Shown here: positions 35,078-42,750 of the stretch, one piece after another | Position numbering within the stretch: position 1 is the stretch's first letter | Layout: every line of letters begins with the position of its first letter | Assembly: GCA_020849655.1 (NCBI GenBank) | Contig: JADLFU010000200.1 | Span: forward strand, 1 to 56,029 | Direction of reading: 5' to 3' | Origin: Polyangiaceae bacterium | GTDB taxonomy: Bacteria; Myxococcota_A; Polyangia; Polyangiales; Polyangiaceae | DNA: 56,029 bases | Program-made: the position numbers and the translations under genes | Notes under the pieces: generated by a model | Seen by the model: only the letters and a program-made list of their open reading frames with translations | Database searches by the model: none | Told to the model about the DNA's origin: nothing

Positions 35078-36643
35078 TCACTTGCCGCAGTAGTGCCCGG
35101 CGACCCTGCGGATCCACTTGCCGGGATCGCCGTTGTCGACCTGGTAGTCGCACACCTTGGCGGGCCCGCCGAGCACCGCCTGGGCGCAGTAGTACCCGTA
35201 GACGTACGGCAGGCACGCGCCGCCCTTGTCGAACGTGACGTCGTCGCACTGATCGTCGCAGCTCAGGTCGCCGCACGTCGTGTTCGAGCAGTCGGAGGCG
35301 CAGGTGAGCTGGTGGTTGCAGTACGGCGTGAGGAACCCGGCGAGGCAGGCCACGTAGGCGTTCTCCCCGAAGAACTGGCTCGTGCACCCGTAGCAGGCGG
35401 CGTTGGAGGCCGAGAGGTGCTGGAAATACTCGCCGCACTCGGCGCTGTTGTTCTTGCCGTTGCTGCACGCGGCTTCCATGGCGTCGAGCTCGAAGGTGCT
35501 GCAGGTCTTCGACGGGGTCGCGGGCGGCGTCGCCGCCTGCGGGCTGCACCCGCCGTACGCCGCGGGGCACTTCGCGCCCGAGTCGCAGGCGAACCCCTTG
35601 CACTCTGCCCCGCCGGTGCACGTGGCGCAGACGGCGCCGAACTGCCCGCACGCGTCGTTGGCCGCGCCGGCCAGGCACTCTCCCGTCAGCGTGCAGCAGC
35701 CCGCGCAGTTGTCGGGGCCGCAGTGCTTGCCGGCGAAGCAGAACCCCTGTGGCGCGCAGTCTTGCCCCTCGGCGCCACAATCCTTGCACGCCTGACCCTT
35801 CTGTCCGCAGCTCGAGGTGGCCTTGCCGCCCACGCACTGCCCCTTCGAGTCGCAGCACCCGTCGGGGCAGGTGAGCGGCCCGCACGCCGGGAACGCTGCA
35901 CAGTAGCCCCCTGGCTGGGCGCAGGTCGCCTGCGGACCGGCGCACGCCTCGCACGCCTTGCCGCTCGCGCCGCACTGCTTGGTCGTCGTCCCTGGCTGGC
36001 ACGTCCCCGCGGCGTCGCAGCAGCCCGCGCACGTGGAGGCGGAGCACGGCGGCGGCGCCCCCTGGCACACGCCGGAGACGCAGCCCTTGCCGTCCGAGGC
36101 GCAGTTGGCACAGGCCGCGCCGCCCCCGCCGCACGCGTCGCTGGTGTCACCCGTGCGACAGTTCCCTGCGGCGTCGCAGCACCCCGTCGCGCACGTGGAG
36201 GCGTCGCAGGGCGGCTTGACGCCCGCGCAGACGCCCGACTGGCACGCGAAGCCGAGCTGATCACAGGCGAGGCACGTCGTGCCGTCCTTGCCGCAGGCGC
36301 CGATCGTTGTGCCCGGCCGGCACTGCCCGTCGGGCGAGCAGCAGCCGGGGCACGTCTCGGCACACTTGACCTGCGCGCTCCCCGCGCTCCCCGCGCTCGA
36401 CGTGCCGCCGCTCGACGTGCCGCCGCTCGACGTGCCGCCGCTCGACGTGCCGCCGCTCGACGTGCCGCCGCTCGACGTCCCCCCGCTCGACGTGCCGCCG
36501 GCCGACGTCCCCCCGCTCGAGCTCCCGGCGCCGCCACCGTTGCCCGTGCCAGTGACAGCGGAGTCTTCCACCGAGCCTCCACAGGCGACGGCGACGAAGG
36601 TGAAGAGCACGGAAGCAATGGCAAAGTGGCGGGGGCGAATCAT
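35078..36643 (-). CDS. Lipoprotein with five tandem Cys-rich modules
   Basis: 521 residues from ATG 36643, chosen because it has a perfect Shine-Dalgarno (GGAGGT) and lipobox FVAVAC (Cys21); the frame is open 210 bases further but that part belongs to a relic gene. Residues 44-83 are eight GGTS(S/A) repeats. From residue 94 to about 360 come five modules of roughly 54 residues with the pattern C-x3-C-x(1-2)-GCC-x5-C-x(8-9)-CG-x5-C-x2-C-x(4-8)-C-x(3-4)-C. A separate Cys-containing domain (about 380-521) follows, with SKTCSTFELDAMEAAC. Disulfide-rich, surface-exposed; function unknown. Confidence 0.85.
   Translation of the reverse strand: MIRPRHFAIASVLFTFVAVACGGSVEDSAVTGTGNGGGAGSSSGGTSAGGTSSGGTSSGGTSSGGTSSGGTSSGGTSSGGTSSAGSAGSAQVKCAETCPGCCSPDGQCRPGTTIGACGKDGTTCLACDQLGFACQSGVCAGVKPPCDASTCATGCCDAAGNCRTGDTSDACGGGGAACANCASDGKGCVSGVCQGAPPPCSASTCAGCCDAAGTCQPGTTTKQCGASGKACEACAGPQATCAQPGGYCAAFPACGPLTCPDGCCDSKGQCVGGKATSSCGQKGQACKDCGAEGQDCAPQGFCFAGKHCGPDNCAGCCTLTGECLAGAANDACGQFGAVCATCTGGAECKGFACDSGAKCPAAYGGCSPQAATPPATPSKTCSTFELDAMEAACSNGKNNSAECGEYFQHLSASNAACYGCTSQFFGENAYVACLAGFLTPYCNHQLTCASDCSNTTCGDLSCDDQCDDVTFDKGGACLPYVYGYYCAQAVLGGPAKVCDYQVDNGDPGKWIRRVAGHYCGK
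36395..36514 (-). repeat. 15-bp tandem repeats encoding GGTSS
   Basis: Eight units of 15 bases (minus strand GGCGGCACGTCGAGC type) encoding GGTS(S/A), nearly perfect at the DNA level. They form the tether of the Cys-rich lipoprotein and are likely to vary in copy number. Confidence 0.93.
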
Positions 36644-36679
36644 GGGGACCTCCGGCGGAAGGATGCACGAACTCCGCCG

Positions 36680-36877
36680 CCCCGTCGATCCTTCTTTGGC
36701 GCTCTGAGGGCAGGCGCGCGAGGCGGGCTCGTCGTCCTTCCACGGTTGGCGCCGCCCCTCCACTCCGCCCCTCGCGGCGTGCTCCCACTCATCCTCGCCA
36801 GGCAGGCGCTGGCCGGCCGCCCGGCAGAACGTCGCCGCTTGCGCCCAGTCCACACAATCGACAGGGCGCGCACTCCA
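36680..36877 (-). pseudogene. Relic of a formylglycine-generating-enzyme (SUMF1) domain
   Basis: In-frame remnant with RPVDCVDWAQAATFCRAAG, QRLPGEDEWEHAARGG, RRQPWKDDEPA and RACPQSAKEGSTG. This is the conserved core of SUMF1 proteins (V-x-W-x-x-A-x-x-[FY]-C, RLPTExEWEYAARGG, YPWG). It has no upstream part: a stop that is also the end of the next gene bounds it at 36878, and it fades out before the lipoprotein start. The PWG is altered to PWK. Too short and no start, so a decayed fragment rather than a gene. Confidence 0.7.
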
Positions 36878-37456
36878 TCACGCAGACCAGTCCGTCCGCC
36901 CGGCGGCGCGCTCGGGCGGCGTGACGGCGTACGAGAGCGCGACCGTCTCGACCAGCACGAGCCGGTAGATCTCGTCGATCGCGTCGACCTCGGCGCGGTC
37001 GGCGAGTCCCTCGGTGGCGACCGAGACGTGGTCCCGCACGAACCTCATCACGTCCGGCTGCTCCATCGCCACGACGTCGTCCGTCTCGACCGGATCGTCG
37101 GGGGCGTCCCGCCTCAGCTCCGCGTCGAGCGCGAGGGAGGCCTCCACCGCGGCGAGATCGTCCTCCGAGACCTCACCGAGCCTCGCCCCGAAGAGCTCGT
37201 CGAAGCCGAGCCACACCGAGAGCGTGAGGAAGTACCCGAGCGAGAGCGCGACGTCGGGCATCGGCCGGGAGAGCGCGTCGGCGACCCTCGCGGAGAGCGG
37301 GGCCTGCGTCGACTCGAACCGCGCGAACGCCTCCTCGAACCGCGCCTCGCTCTCCTCTCCGTCGTCGGAGAGCTGGTCCTCCACGTCCTCCAGCGTGGCG
37401 GAGGTCACCCGGGCGAACGGCGGGACGGGACGGATCGCGGCGCGGCGGACCCACAT
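36878..37456 (-). CDS. Hypothetical acidic protein
   Basis: 192 residues, ATG start. Mostly alpha-helical, rich in Asp/Glu; segments ALSLGYFLTLSVWLGFDELFG and DEIYRLVLVETVALSYAV are the most hydrophobic but are not clear membrane helices. No signal peptide. I do not recognise a family. It ends at a TGA that also bounds the SUMF1 relic, so the relic was probably joined to this gene's end by a deletion. Confidence 0.6.
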   Translation of the reverse strand: MWVRRAAIRPVPPFARVTSATLEDVEDQLSDDGEESEARFEEAFARFESTQAPLSARVADALSRPMPDVALSLGYFLTLSVWLGFDELFGARLGEVSEDDLAAVEASLALDAELRRDAPDDPVETDDVVAMEQPDVMRFVRDHVSVATEGLADRAEVDAIDEIYRLVLVETVALSYAVTPPERAAGRTDWSA

Positions 37457-37603
37457 GACGCCCTACCGTATCGGCTCGCCCCACGTCGCCCAAGCGCTCT
37501 TCGCGGAAGCGCCCTGGTCTGCGCGAAAATGAGCGAATTCATTGATTTCTTGGGCGCCTTCCTTGACTCGCGCCCCCCCCTCCCGTACCCCAGGGAGAGG
37601 CGC

Positions 37604-38440
37604 ATGCTGGGTCACGTCGCTCCCGCCTACCTGACGGTCGCTCCCGCGAGGGGGAAGCACCTGGTCGGGCTCGCGCCCAGGGTGGCGCCCTCGGCGGTGC
37701 GGGTCCCACGGCCGGAGCTCGCGGCGCGGCCGATCCCGTTCGCGATGAAGCGCCCGCAGGTGTTCATCCACGAGGGCGTGCGCCAGGCGCTCGAGCGGCG
37801 GCTGGAGGTCGCGGCGGGCGCGCCCGCGGCGCTCCACGTCAACGACAACGTGCGCAGCGTCATCACGGTGAGGCGCAGGGCCGGGCAGCTGCGGGTCGGG
37901 GTGCACCACATGTTCCTCGACGCGTCGGCGAGCGTGCTCGGCGCGCTCGTGCGGTACGTCGTCGGCGGCGACCGCGACGCGTCGCTGCTGGTCGGGCGGT
38001 TCATTGACGCCCATCACCACCGCCTCCGCGCCGAGCGCGCGCCGTTCCGCCCGCTCCACACGAAGGGCCAGTGCCACGACCTGTCGCGGCTCTTCCAGCA
38101 GCTGAACGCGCGATACTTCGGCGGCACACACGACGCGCTCGTGTCCTGGGGCAAGAAGGCGCGATCCAGGCGGGCGCAGCCGCGCAAGTCGATCAAGCTC
38201 GGGAGCTACAGCGCGGTCGAGCGGCTCATCCGCATCCACCCGGTGCTCGATCGGCCGTGGGTGCCGCGGTACTTCGTGGAGTACGTGCTCTTCCACGAGA
38301 TGCTCCACCACACGCTCGCGCGGAGTCAGTCGCGGCGGCTCCACACGCCGGAGTTCCGCGAGCGCGAGGCGCGCTTCGCCGCGTACGAGCAGGCGGTGCG
38401 GTGGGAGCGGGCGCACCTCGCGCGGCTGCTGCGGGCGTGA
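37604..38440 (+). CDS. SprT-like zinc metalloprotein
   Basis: 278 residues from ATG 37604, chosen for its Shine-Dalgarno GGGAGAGG. The frame is open back to ATG 37529, and ATG 37746 (MKRPQVFIHEGVRQALERR) would also keep all recognisable sequence. SprT-like features are in the C-terminal half: DLSRLFQQLNARYFGG, ALVSWG, IKLGSYSAVERLIRIHPVLD and zinc motif HEMLH at 231-235. The N-terminal half has a conserved-looking NDNVRSVITVRRRAGQLRVGVHHMFLDA block. SprT proteins act on DNA-linked proteins (family knowledge); the role here is inferred only. Six bases precede the next gene. Confidence 0.78.
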   Translation: MLGHVAPAYLTVAPARGKHLVGLAPRVAPSAVRVPRPELAARPIPFAMKRPQVFIHEGVRQALERRLEVAAGAPAALHVNDNVRSVITVRRRAGQLRVGVHHMFLDASASVLGALVRYVVGGDRDASLLVGRFIDAHHHRLRAERAPFRPLHTKGQCHDLSRLFQQLNARYFGGTHDALVSWGKKARSRRAQPRKSIKLGSYSAVERLIRIHPVLDRPWVPRYFVEYVLFHEMLHHTLARSQSRRLHTPEFREREARFAAYEQAVRWERAHLARLLRA

Positions 38441-38446
38441 TCGCGG

Positions 38447-39934
38447 GTGGCTGACCCCCGCGCGAAGGTGCGCGCCCGGCTCGCGATGGAGACCGGTCGC
38501 ATCGAGAAGCAGGCGCCGCTCGCCGTCGCGCTCGCGTATCCGTCGCCGTACCCGGTGGCGATGTCGAGCCTCGGGTTCCAGCGGATCTACCGCGCGCTGC
38601 AGGAGGCGCCGGGCGTCATGTGCGAGCGCGTGTTCCTGCCCGACGATCTGCGCGATCCTGGCCCGGGCGCGACGACGTACGAGTCCGGGCGCCCGCTCGC
38701 GGCGCACCGCGTCGTCGCCGTCAGCGTGGCGTACGAGCTCGAGGTCGCGGGGCTCGCGCAGCTGCTCCTGCTCGCGGGCGTGCCGCCGCTCGCCGAGGAG
38801 CGTCGGGAGTCGCACCCCTTCGTGCTCGCGGGCGGGCCGCTGACGTTCTCGAACCCGCTGCCGCTCTCGCCCTTCGTCGACGCTGTCGTGATGGGCGAGG
38901 CCGAGGGGATGATCGCCGACGTGTGCCGCGTCATCGACGACGCGCCCACGAAGGCCGCCGCGCGGGCCGCGCTCGCCGCGATGCCGCACGTCTTCGTCCC
39001 CGAGCTCCACGGGAGCGAGCTACCCGACAGCGCGAAGGCCGACGCGTCTCTCTTGCCGGCGTGGGGGCCGATCCGCACGCCCGACACGGCGCTCTCGGGG
39101 ATGTTCCTGATCGAGGCCGAGCGCGGGTGCTCGCGGCGGTGCACCTACTGCGTGATGAGGCGCTCGACGAACGGCGGCATGCGGCTCGTCCCCCCCGAGG
39201 TGATCCTCGAGCGCGTGCCGCGCGACGCCGACAAGGTCGGGCTGGTCGGCGCGGCGGTCAGCGACCACCCGAAGATCGTCGAGCTCGTCGAGTCCTTCAC
39301 CGCGCGCGGCGCGAGCGTGGGGCTGTCGAGCCTCCGCCCGGATCGCCTGTCGGACGCGTTCGTCGGGGCGCTCGCCCGGAACGGCGCGCGCGCGCTCACG
39401 ACCGCGATGGACGGCGCGAGCGAGCGGCTCCGCGGGACGCTCGAGCGCAAGGCGAAGGAGACCCACCTCGTGCGCGCGGCGGAGCGGGCCAAGGCGCACG
39501 GGATGACCCGCCTGAAGCTCTACCTGATGGTGGGGCTGCCCACCGAGACGGGTGAGGACATCGACGAGTGCGTGCGGTTCACGACCGAGCTGTCGCGCAT
39601 CTTGCCGCTGTCGCTCGGCATCGCGCCGTTCTGCGCGAAGCGGAACACCCCGATGGATGGCGCGGGGTTCGCCGGCGTCGACGTCGTCGACGATCGCCTC
39701 GACAGGCTACGCCGCGGGCTGCGCGGCCGCGTCGAGGTGCGCGCGACGAGCGCGAAGTGGGCGTGGGTCGAGTACGTGCTCGCGCAGGGGGCGGCCGCCG
39801 AGGGGCGCGCGGTGCTGGAGGCCGTGCGCGACGGCGCGTCGTTCGCGAGCTACAAGCGCGCCTTCGCGCGGCTCCCCGCGTCGCGCGAGCGGCGCCGCCT
39901 GCGCGTGGTTGAGGTAGAGGACCGCCCCGCGTGA
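38447..39934 (+). CDS. B12-binding-type radical SAM protein
   Basis: 495 residues, GTG start. N-terminal Rossmann-like segment (residues 20-200, similar to the TIGR03960/YgiQ-like families) followed by a radical SAM barrel: [4Fe-4S] ligands C228-x3-C232-x2-C235 in RGCSRRCTYC, and LKLYLMVGLPTETGEDI. S-adenosylmethionine cleavage is expected. The product is unknown; these families modify proteins or RNA. Overlaps the next gene by four bases (GTGA). Confidence 0.88.
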   Translation: MADPRAKVRARLAMETGRIEKQAPLAVALAYPSPYPVAMSSLGFQRIYRALQEAPGVMCERVFLPDDLRDPGPGATTYESGRPLAAHRVVAVSVAYELEVAGLAQLLLLAGVPPLAEERRESHPFVLAGGPLTFSNPLPLSPFVDAVVMGEAEGMIADVCRVIDDAPTKAAARAALAAMPHVFVPELHGSELPDSAKADASLLPAWGPIRTPDTALSGMFLIEAERGCSRRCTYCVMRRSTNGGMRLVPPEVILERVPRDADKVGLVGAAVSDHPKIVELVESFTARGASVGLSSLRPDRLSDAFVGALARNGARALTTAMDGASERLRGTLERKAKETHLVRAAERAKAHGMTRLKLYLMVGLPTETGEDIDECVRFTTELSRILPLSLGIAPFCAKRNTPMDGAGFAGVDVVDDRLDRLRRGLRGRVEVRATSAKWAWVEYVLAQGAAAEGRAVLEAVRDGASFASYKRAFARLPASRERRRLRVVEVEDRPA

Positions 39935-40593
39935 CCCAGAAGAGCCTCGTGCAGCTCGGCTTCATCGCGCTCTCGGCGCTGGCGGTGTATTTCTTCGTGT
40001 CGATGGCGCGCGACGCCGACGCGCGCGGCGCGTGCACGTCGGTGTGCCTGCTCGGCCCCGCGTACGCGAACCAGAACCGCAGCCTCCCGACGTTCGAGCT
40101 CCCGGATCTCGACGGCAAGCGCGTGTCGTCGGCCGAGCTGCGCGGGCGGGTGACGGTGCTCAACTTCTGGACGAAGACCTGCCGCCCTTGCCTCGAGGAG
40201 ATGGGCTCGCTCGACGAGCTCGCCGAGATCGTCCAGCGCGAGGGGCTCGCGGTCGACATCGTCACGATCAACACCGACGCCTCGGCCGACGACGCGAAGA
40301 CCACGCTGGCGGCGGTGCTCGGGCGGGCGCCAAGGTTCAAGACGCTGGTCGATCCGGACGCGGCGGTCGTGTTCGATAAATTCGGGACGCGGCTGTACCC
40401 GGAGACGTGGCTCATCGATCCCGCCGGCGTCATCCGGCTGCGCGTCGACGGCGCCCGCGAGTGGTCGAACCCCATCGTGCTCGACGTGCTGCGGGCGCTC
40501 GGCCGGCCGGGCGGCGGGTGCGGGATCACGTTCGACGCGGGCAAGGCGCACGGGCAGCACCGCGGGCTGTGCGGCGGCGACGATGACCGCTGA
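39931..40593 (+). CDS. TlpA-like membrane-anchored thioredoxin
   Basis: 220 residues, GTG start overlapping the radical SAM stop. One N-terminal membrane helix (residues 8-25, FIALSALAVYFFVSM) then a periplasmic thioredoxin fold with TKTCRPC (CRPC 84-87) and the cis-Pro region in TRLYPETWLIDPAG. A pair of Cys near 35-39 and Cys in the C-terminal tail could be redox active. Likely reduces disulfides or haem-attachment Cys in the periplasm. Overlaps the next gene by 11 bases. Confidence 0.9.
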   Translation: MTQKSLVQLGFIALSALAVYFFVSMARDADARGACTSVCLLGPAYANQNRSLPTFELPDLDGKRVSSAELRGRVTVLNFWTKTCRPCLEEMGSLDELAEIVQREGLAVDIVTINTDASADDAKTTLAAVLGRAPRFKTLVDPDAAVVFDKFGTRLYPETWLIDPAGVIRLRVDGAREWSNPIVLDVLRALGRPGGGCGITFDAGKAHGQHRGLCGGDDDR

Positions 40594-41125
40594 GCCCGTC
40601 GGCGTCTGCGTGTTCTGCGGATCGGCGGCGTCGCCGCGCTACCTGTCGCTGGCGCGCGAGCTCGGCGCGGCCCTCGCGCGGCGCGGCGCGCGGCTCGTCT
40701 ACGGGGGCGCGACCGTCGGGCTGATGGGCGCGGTCGCCGCGGGCGCGCTCGAGGCCGGCGGCGAGGCGTGGGGCGTCCTGCCCGAGGGGCTGCGCGCGCG
40801 CGAGGTGGGGCACCTCGGCCTCACGCGCCTCGAGATCGTCCCTGACATGGCGACGCGCAAGGCGCGGATGGACGAGCTGTCGCGCGCGTTCGTCGTGCTG
40901 CCGGGCGGGTTCGGCACGCTCGACGAGTGGTTCGAGATGCTGACGTGGCAGCTGCTCGGCCTGCACGACAAGCCGTCCGTCGCGCTCGATCCCGACGGCT
41001 ACTACGACGGGCTGTTCGCGTGGGCCGAGCGCGCCGCGGCGGACGGCCTGCTCGCCGCTCGCCCTCACGCCACGCTGCGCCGCGCGACCTCGATCGACGC
41101 CGCGCTCGACGCGGTGCTCGGGTGA
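40583..41125 (+). CDS. LOG family protein (TIGR00730 Rossmann fold)
   Basis: 180 residues, typical length. VCVFCGSAASPRY at the N-terminus and the family motif PGGFGTLDE (107-115) with MATRKARM upstream. LOG-family enzymes hydrolyse nucleoside 5'-monophosphates such as cytokinin ribotides (family knowledge); the bacterial substrate is uncertain. ATG start 11 bases inside the thioredoxin gene and GTGA overlap with the glycosylase gene, so it is in the middle of the operon. Confidence 0.93.
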   Translation: MTAEPVGVCVFCGSAASPRYLSLARELGAALARRGARLVYGGATVGLMGAVAAGALEAGGEAWGVLPEGLRAREVGHLGLTRLEIVPDMATRKARMDELSRAFVVLPGGFGTLDEWFEMLTWQLLGLHDKPSVALDPDGYYDGLFAWAERAAADGLLAARPHATLRRATSIDAALDAVLG

Positions 41126-42660
41126 GCCAGGGTGAGCGCCTCCGGCTCCCGCGCGGCGCGCTCGCGCACGTGCGCGCGGCAGACCCCCGCGTGGCCGCGA
41201 TGATCGACCGCGTCGGCAGGTTCGATCTGCGCGTGAGCCGCGGCGAGCCCCACCTCGCGTCGCTCTTGCGGTCGATCGTGTACCAGCAGCTGTCGGGCAA
41301 GGCGGCGGCGACGATCCACGGGAGGTTCCTCGCGCTCTTCGGGGGCGCGACGCCCGCCCCCGAGGAGCTGCTGCGCCAGCCCGTCGAGGCGCTGCGAGGG
41401 GCGGGGCTCTCGGAGGCGAAGGCGAGGAGCGCGCGGGATCTCTGCCAGCGCGTCGTCGACGGATCGCTCGCGCTCGACGCGCTCGACGCGCTCGACGACG
41501 ATGCCGTGATCGCAGCGCTCGTGCCGGTGCGCGGCATCGGGGTCTGGTCGGCGCAGATGTTCTTGATCTTCCACCTCGGCCGGCTCGACGTGTGGCCGAC
41601 GGGAGATCTCGGCGTGCAGAAGGGAGCCGCCGCCGTCTTCGAGACGCGCGGGCTGCCGACGCCCGAGCGCATGGCGCGGCTCGGCGAGCCGTTCGCGCCG
41701 TACCGCACGGTGCTGACGCACTACCTGTGGCGCTCGCTCGACGCCGCGTAAGTTCGCGAGGCTCGGGCGATCATGGCGCGTCCGCGCGCGACGGGCCCGC
41801 GGGGCGCGGGCGAGCGCGCTGCGGATGGGGAGCACGAACACCCGATCGATCGCGACCCTGCGCTCGGCCGCGGGGGGCAGGCTCGGGCTGTGCTCGAGCA
41901 GCGCGACGTCCTCGCGCACGGCGAGCTCGGCGCGCGCGCCGCCCGTCGGCAGATCTCCCGGCGCGAGCGGCGAGGAGAGCGCCGGCAGGATCGAGACGAG
42001 CGCGACCTCGGCCTCGCCCTGTCGCACGTAGGTGGCCTGGCACACGGTGTCGACGCCGCCGAACCCGCGCTCGCGGAACAGCGTCGCGCGCCAGCGGAGG
42101 GGCTGGTCGAGATCGAACCGCAGCGGGCCGCTGGACAGCGCGCCGTCCGCGAGCGTCAGCACCTCACCCTGCGCGTCCGTCGAGAACACGCGCGACGGCG
42201 CCGCGGGATCGCGCGCCACGAGCCCGCGCACGAGCTCCGCGAGCTCGAGGCCGGACAGCGAGAGGGGGAGGCCGTCCGGCGCGGCGGACGAGAGCGCGCG
42301 CTCATCGCTCGCGACGGTGAACATGCGCGGCAGCCCGCGGAGCGACGCGCACCCCGCCGCCACCTCTGCGCCCACGTAGGCCGCGTGCTCGGACGTCGTG
42401 ACGACGAGGGCCACGCGCGTGCGCGCGCGGTTCGCGAGGAGCGTCACCCCGAACGGCCCCGCGAGGCGGACGAGCGAGATCGGCGCGCCCCCCGCGCCGT
42501 CGTGGAACACGAGCGCGTCGCCGCAGATCTCGACGCCGCGCGGCCGCGGCGGGCTCGGCGCCGGCGCGGGATCCTCTGCGCGCGCGCGCCTGCCGGCGAG
42601 CCACCAGCACGCCGCGACCAGCGCGACCAGCGCGGCGGCGAGCGACGCGGCGAGGCCCAT
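41065..42660 (-). CDS. Membrane-anchored hypothetical protein with probable frameshift near its 3' end
   Basis: ATG 42660; residues 1-22 are a hydrophobic anchor (LAASLAAALVALVAACWWLAG). About 290 residues then read like a real protein (GVEICGDALVFHDGAGGAPISLVRL, GFGGVDTVCQATYVRQGEAEVALVSILPAL, RRVAIDRVFVLPIRSALARAPR). Beyond this the frame continues as Arg/Ala-rich sequence antisense to the glycosylase gene and ends only at 41065. A stop in another frame at 41771-41773 would end the protein just outside the glycosylase gene, so a one-base insertion or deletion near 41780-41850 is suspected. Family not recognised. Confidence 0.55.
   Translation of the reverse strand: MGLAASLAAALVALVAACWWLAGRRARAEDPAPAPSPPRPRGVEICGDALVFHDGAGGAPISLVRLAGPFGVTLLANRARTRVALVVTTSEHAAYVGAEVAAGCASLRGLPRMFTVASDERALSSAAPDGLPLSLSGLELAELVRGLVARDPAAPSRVFSTDAQGEVLTLADGALSSGPLRFDLDQPLRWRATLFRERGFGGVDTVCQATYVRQGEAEVALVSILPALSSPLAPGDLPTGGARAELAVREDVALLEHSPSLPPAAERRVAIDRVFVLPIRSALARAPRARRARTRHDRPSLANLRGVERAPQVVRQHRAVRRERLAEPRHALGRRQPARLEDGGGSLLHAEISRRPHVEPAEVEDQEHLRRPDPDAAHRHERCDHGIVVERVERVERERSVDDALAEIPRAPRLRLREPRPSQRLDGLAQQLLGGGRRAPEEREEPPVDRRRRLARQLLVHDRPQERREVGLAAAHAQIEPADAVDHRGHAGVCRAHVRERAAREPEALTLAHPSTASSAASIEVARRSVA
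41122..41751 (+). CDS. HhH-GPD DNA glycosylase (AlkA-type 3-methyladenine glycosylase)
   Basis: 209 residues from GTG 41122. SIVYQQLSGKAA, the helix-hairpin-helix PVRGIGVWSAQMFLIF (135-150) and the catalytic Asp162 in DVWPTGDLGVQKG mark an AlkA/MPG-II type base excision repair enzyme. No C-terminal FeS Cys. Last gene of the operon. The open frame of the gene on the opposite strand runs over the whole length of this gene, which is probably an artefact of a frameshift there. Confidence 0.9.
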   Translation: MSQGERLRLPRGALAHVRAADPRVAAMIDRVGRFDLRVSRGEPHLASLLRSIVYQQLSGKAAATIHGRFLALFGGATPAPEELLRQPVEALRGAGLSEAKARSARDLCQRVVDGSLALDALDALDDDAVIAALVPVRGIGVWSAQMFLIFHLGRLDVWPTGDLGVQKGAAAVFETRGLPTPERMARLGEPFAPYRTVLTHYLWRSLDAA

Positions 42661-42750
42661 CAGATCCAGAACTAGCAGCCGGCCCGACGCCGCGCACGCC
42701 GCGATCACGCTCGGGGAACAATCGACGCTCGGGTAGCCTCTCTCCCCGCC

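Noticed and set aside
36395-36514. Regular repeats as CRISPR or regulatory iterons
   Set aside because: 15-bp contiguous units encode the GGTSS tether of the lipoprotein, with no unique spacers.
35093-37528. Long open frame leading into the SprT-like gene
   Set aside because: It is antisense to the Cys-rich lipoprotein gene and lacks protein-like composition.
41773-42675. Plus-strand 300-codon frame
   Set aside because: Antisense to the membrane-anchored protein; His/Arg/Asp-rich without domain features.
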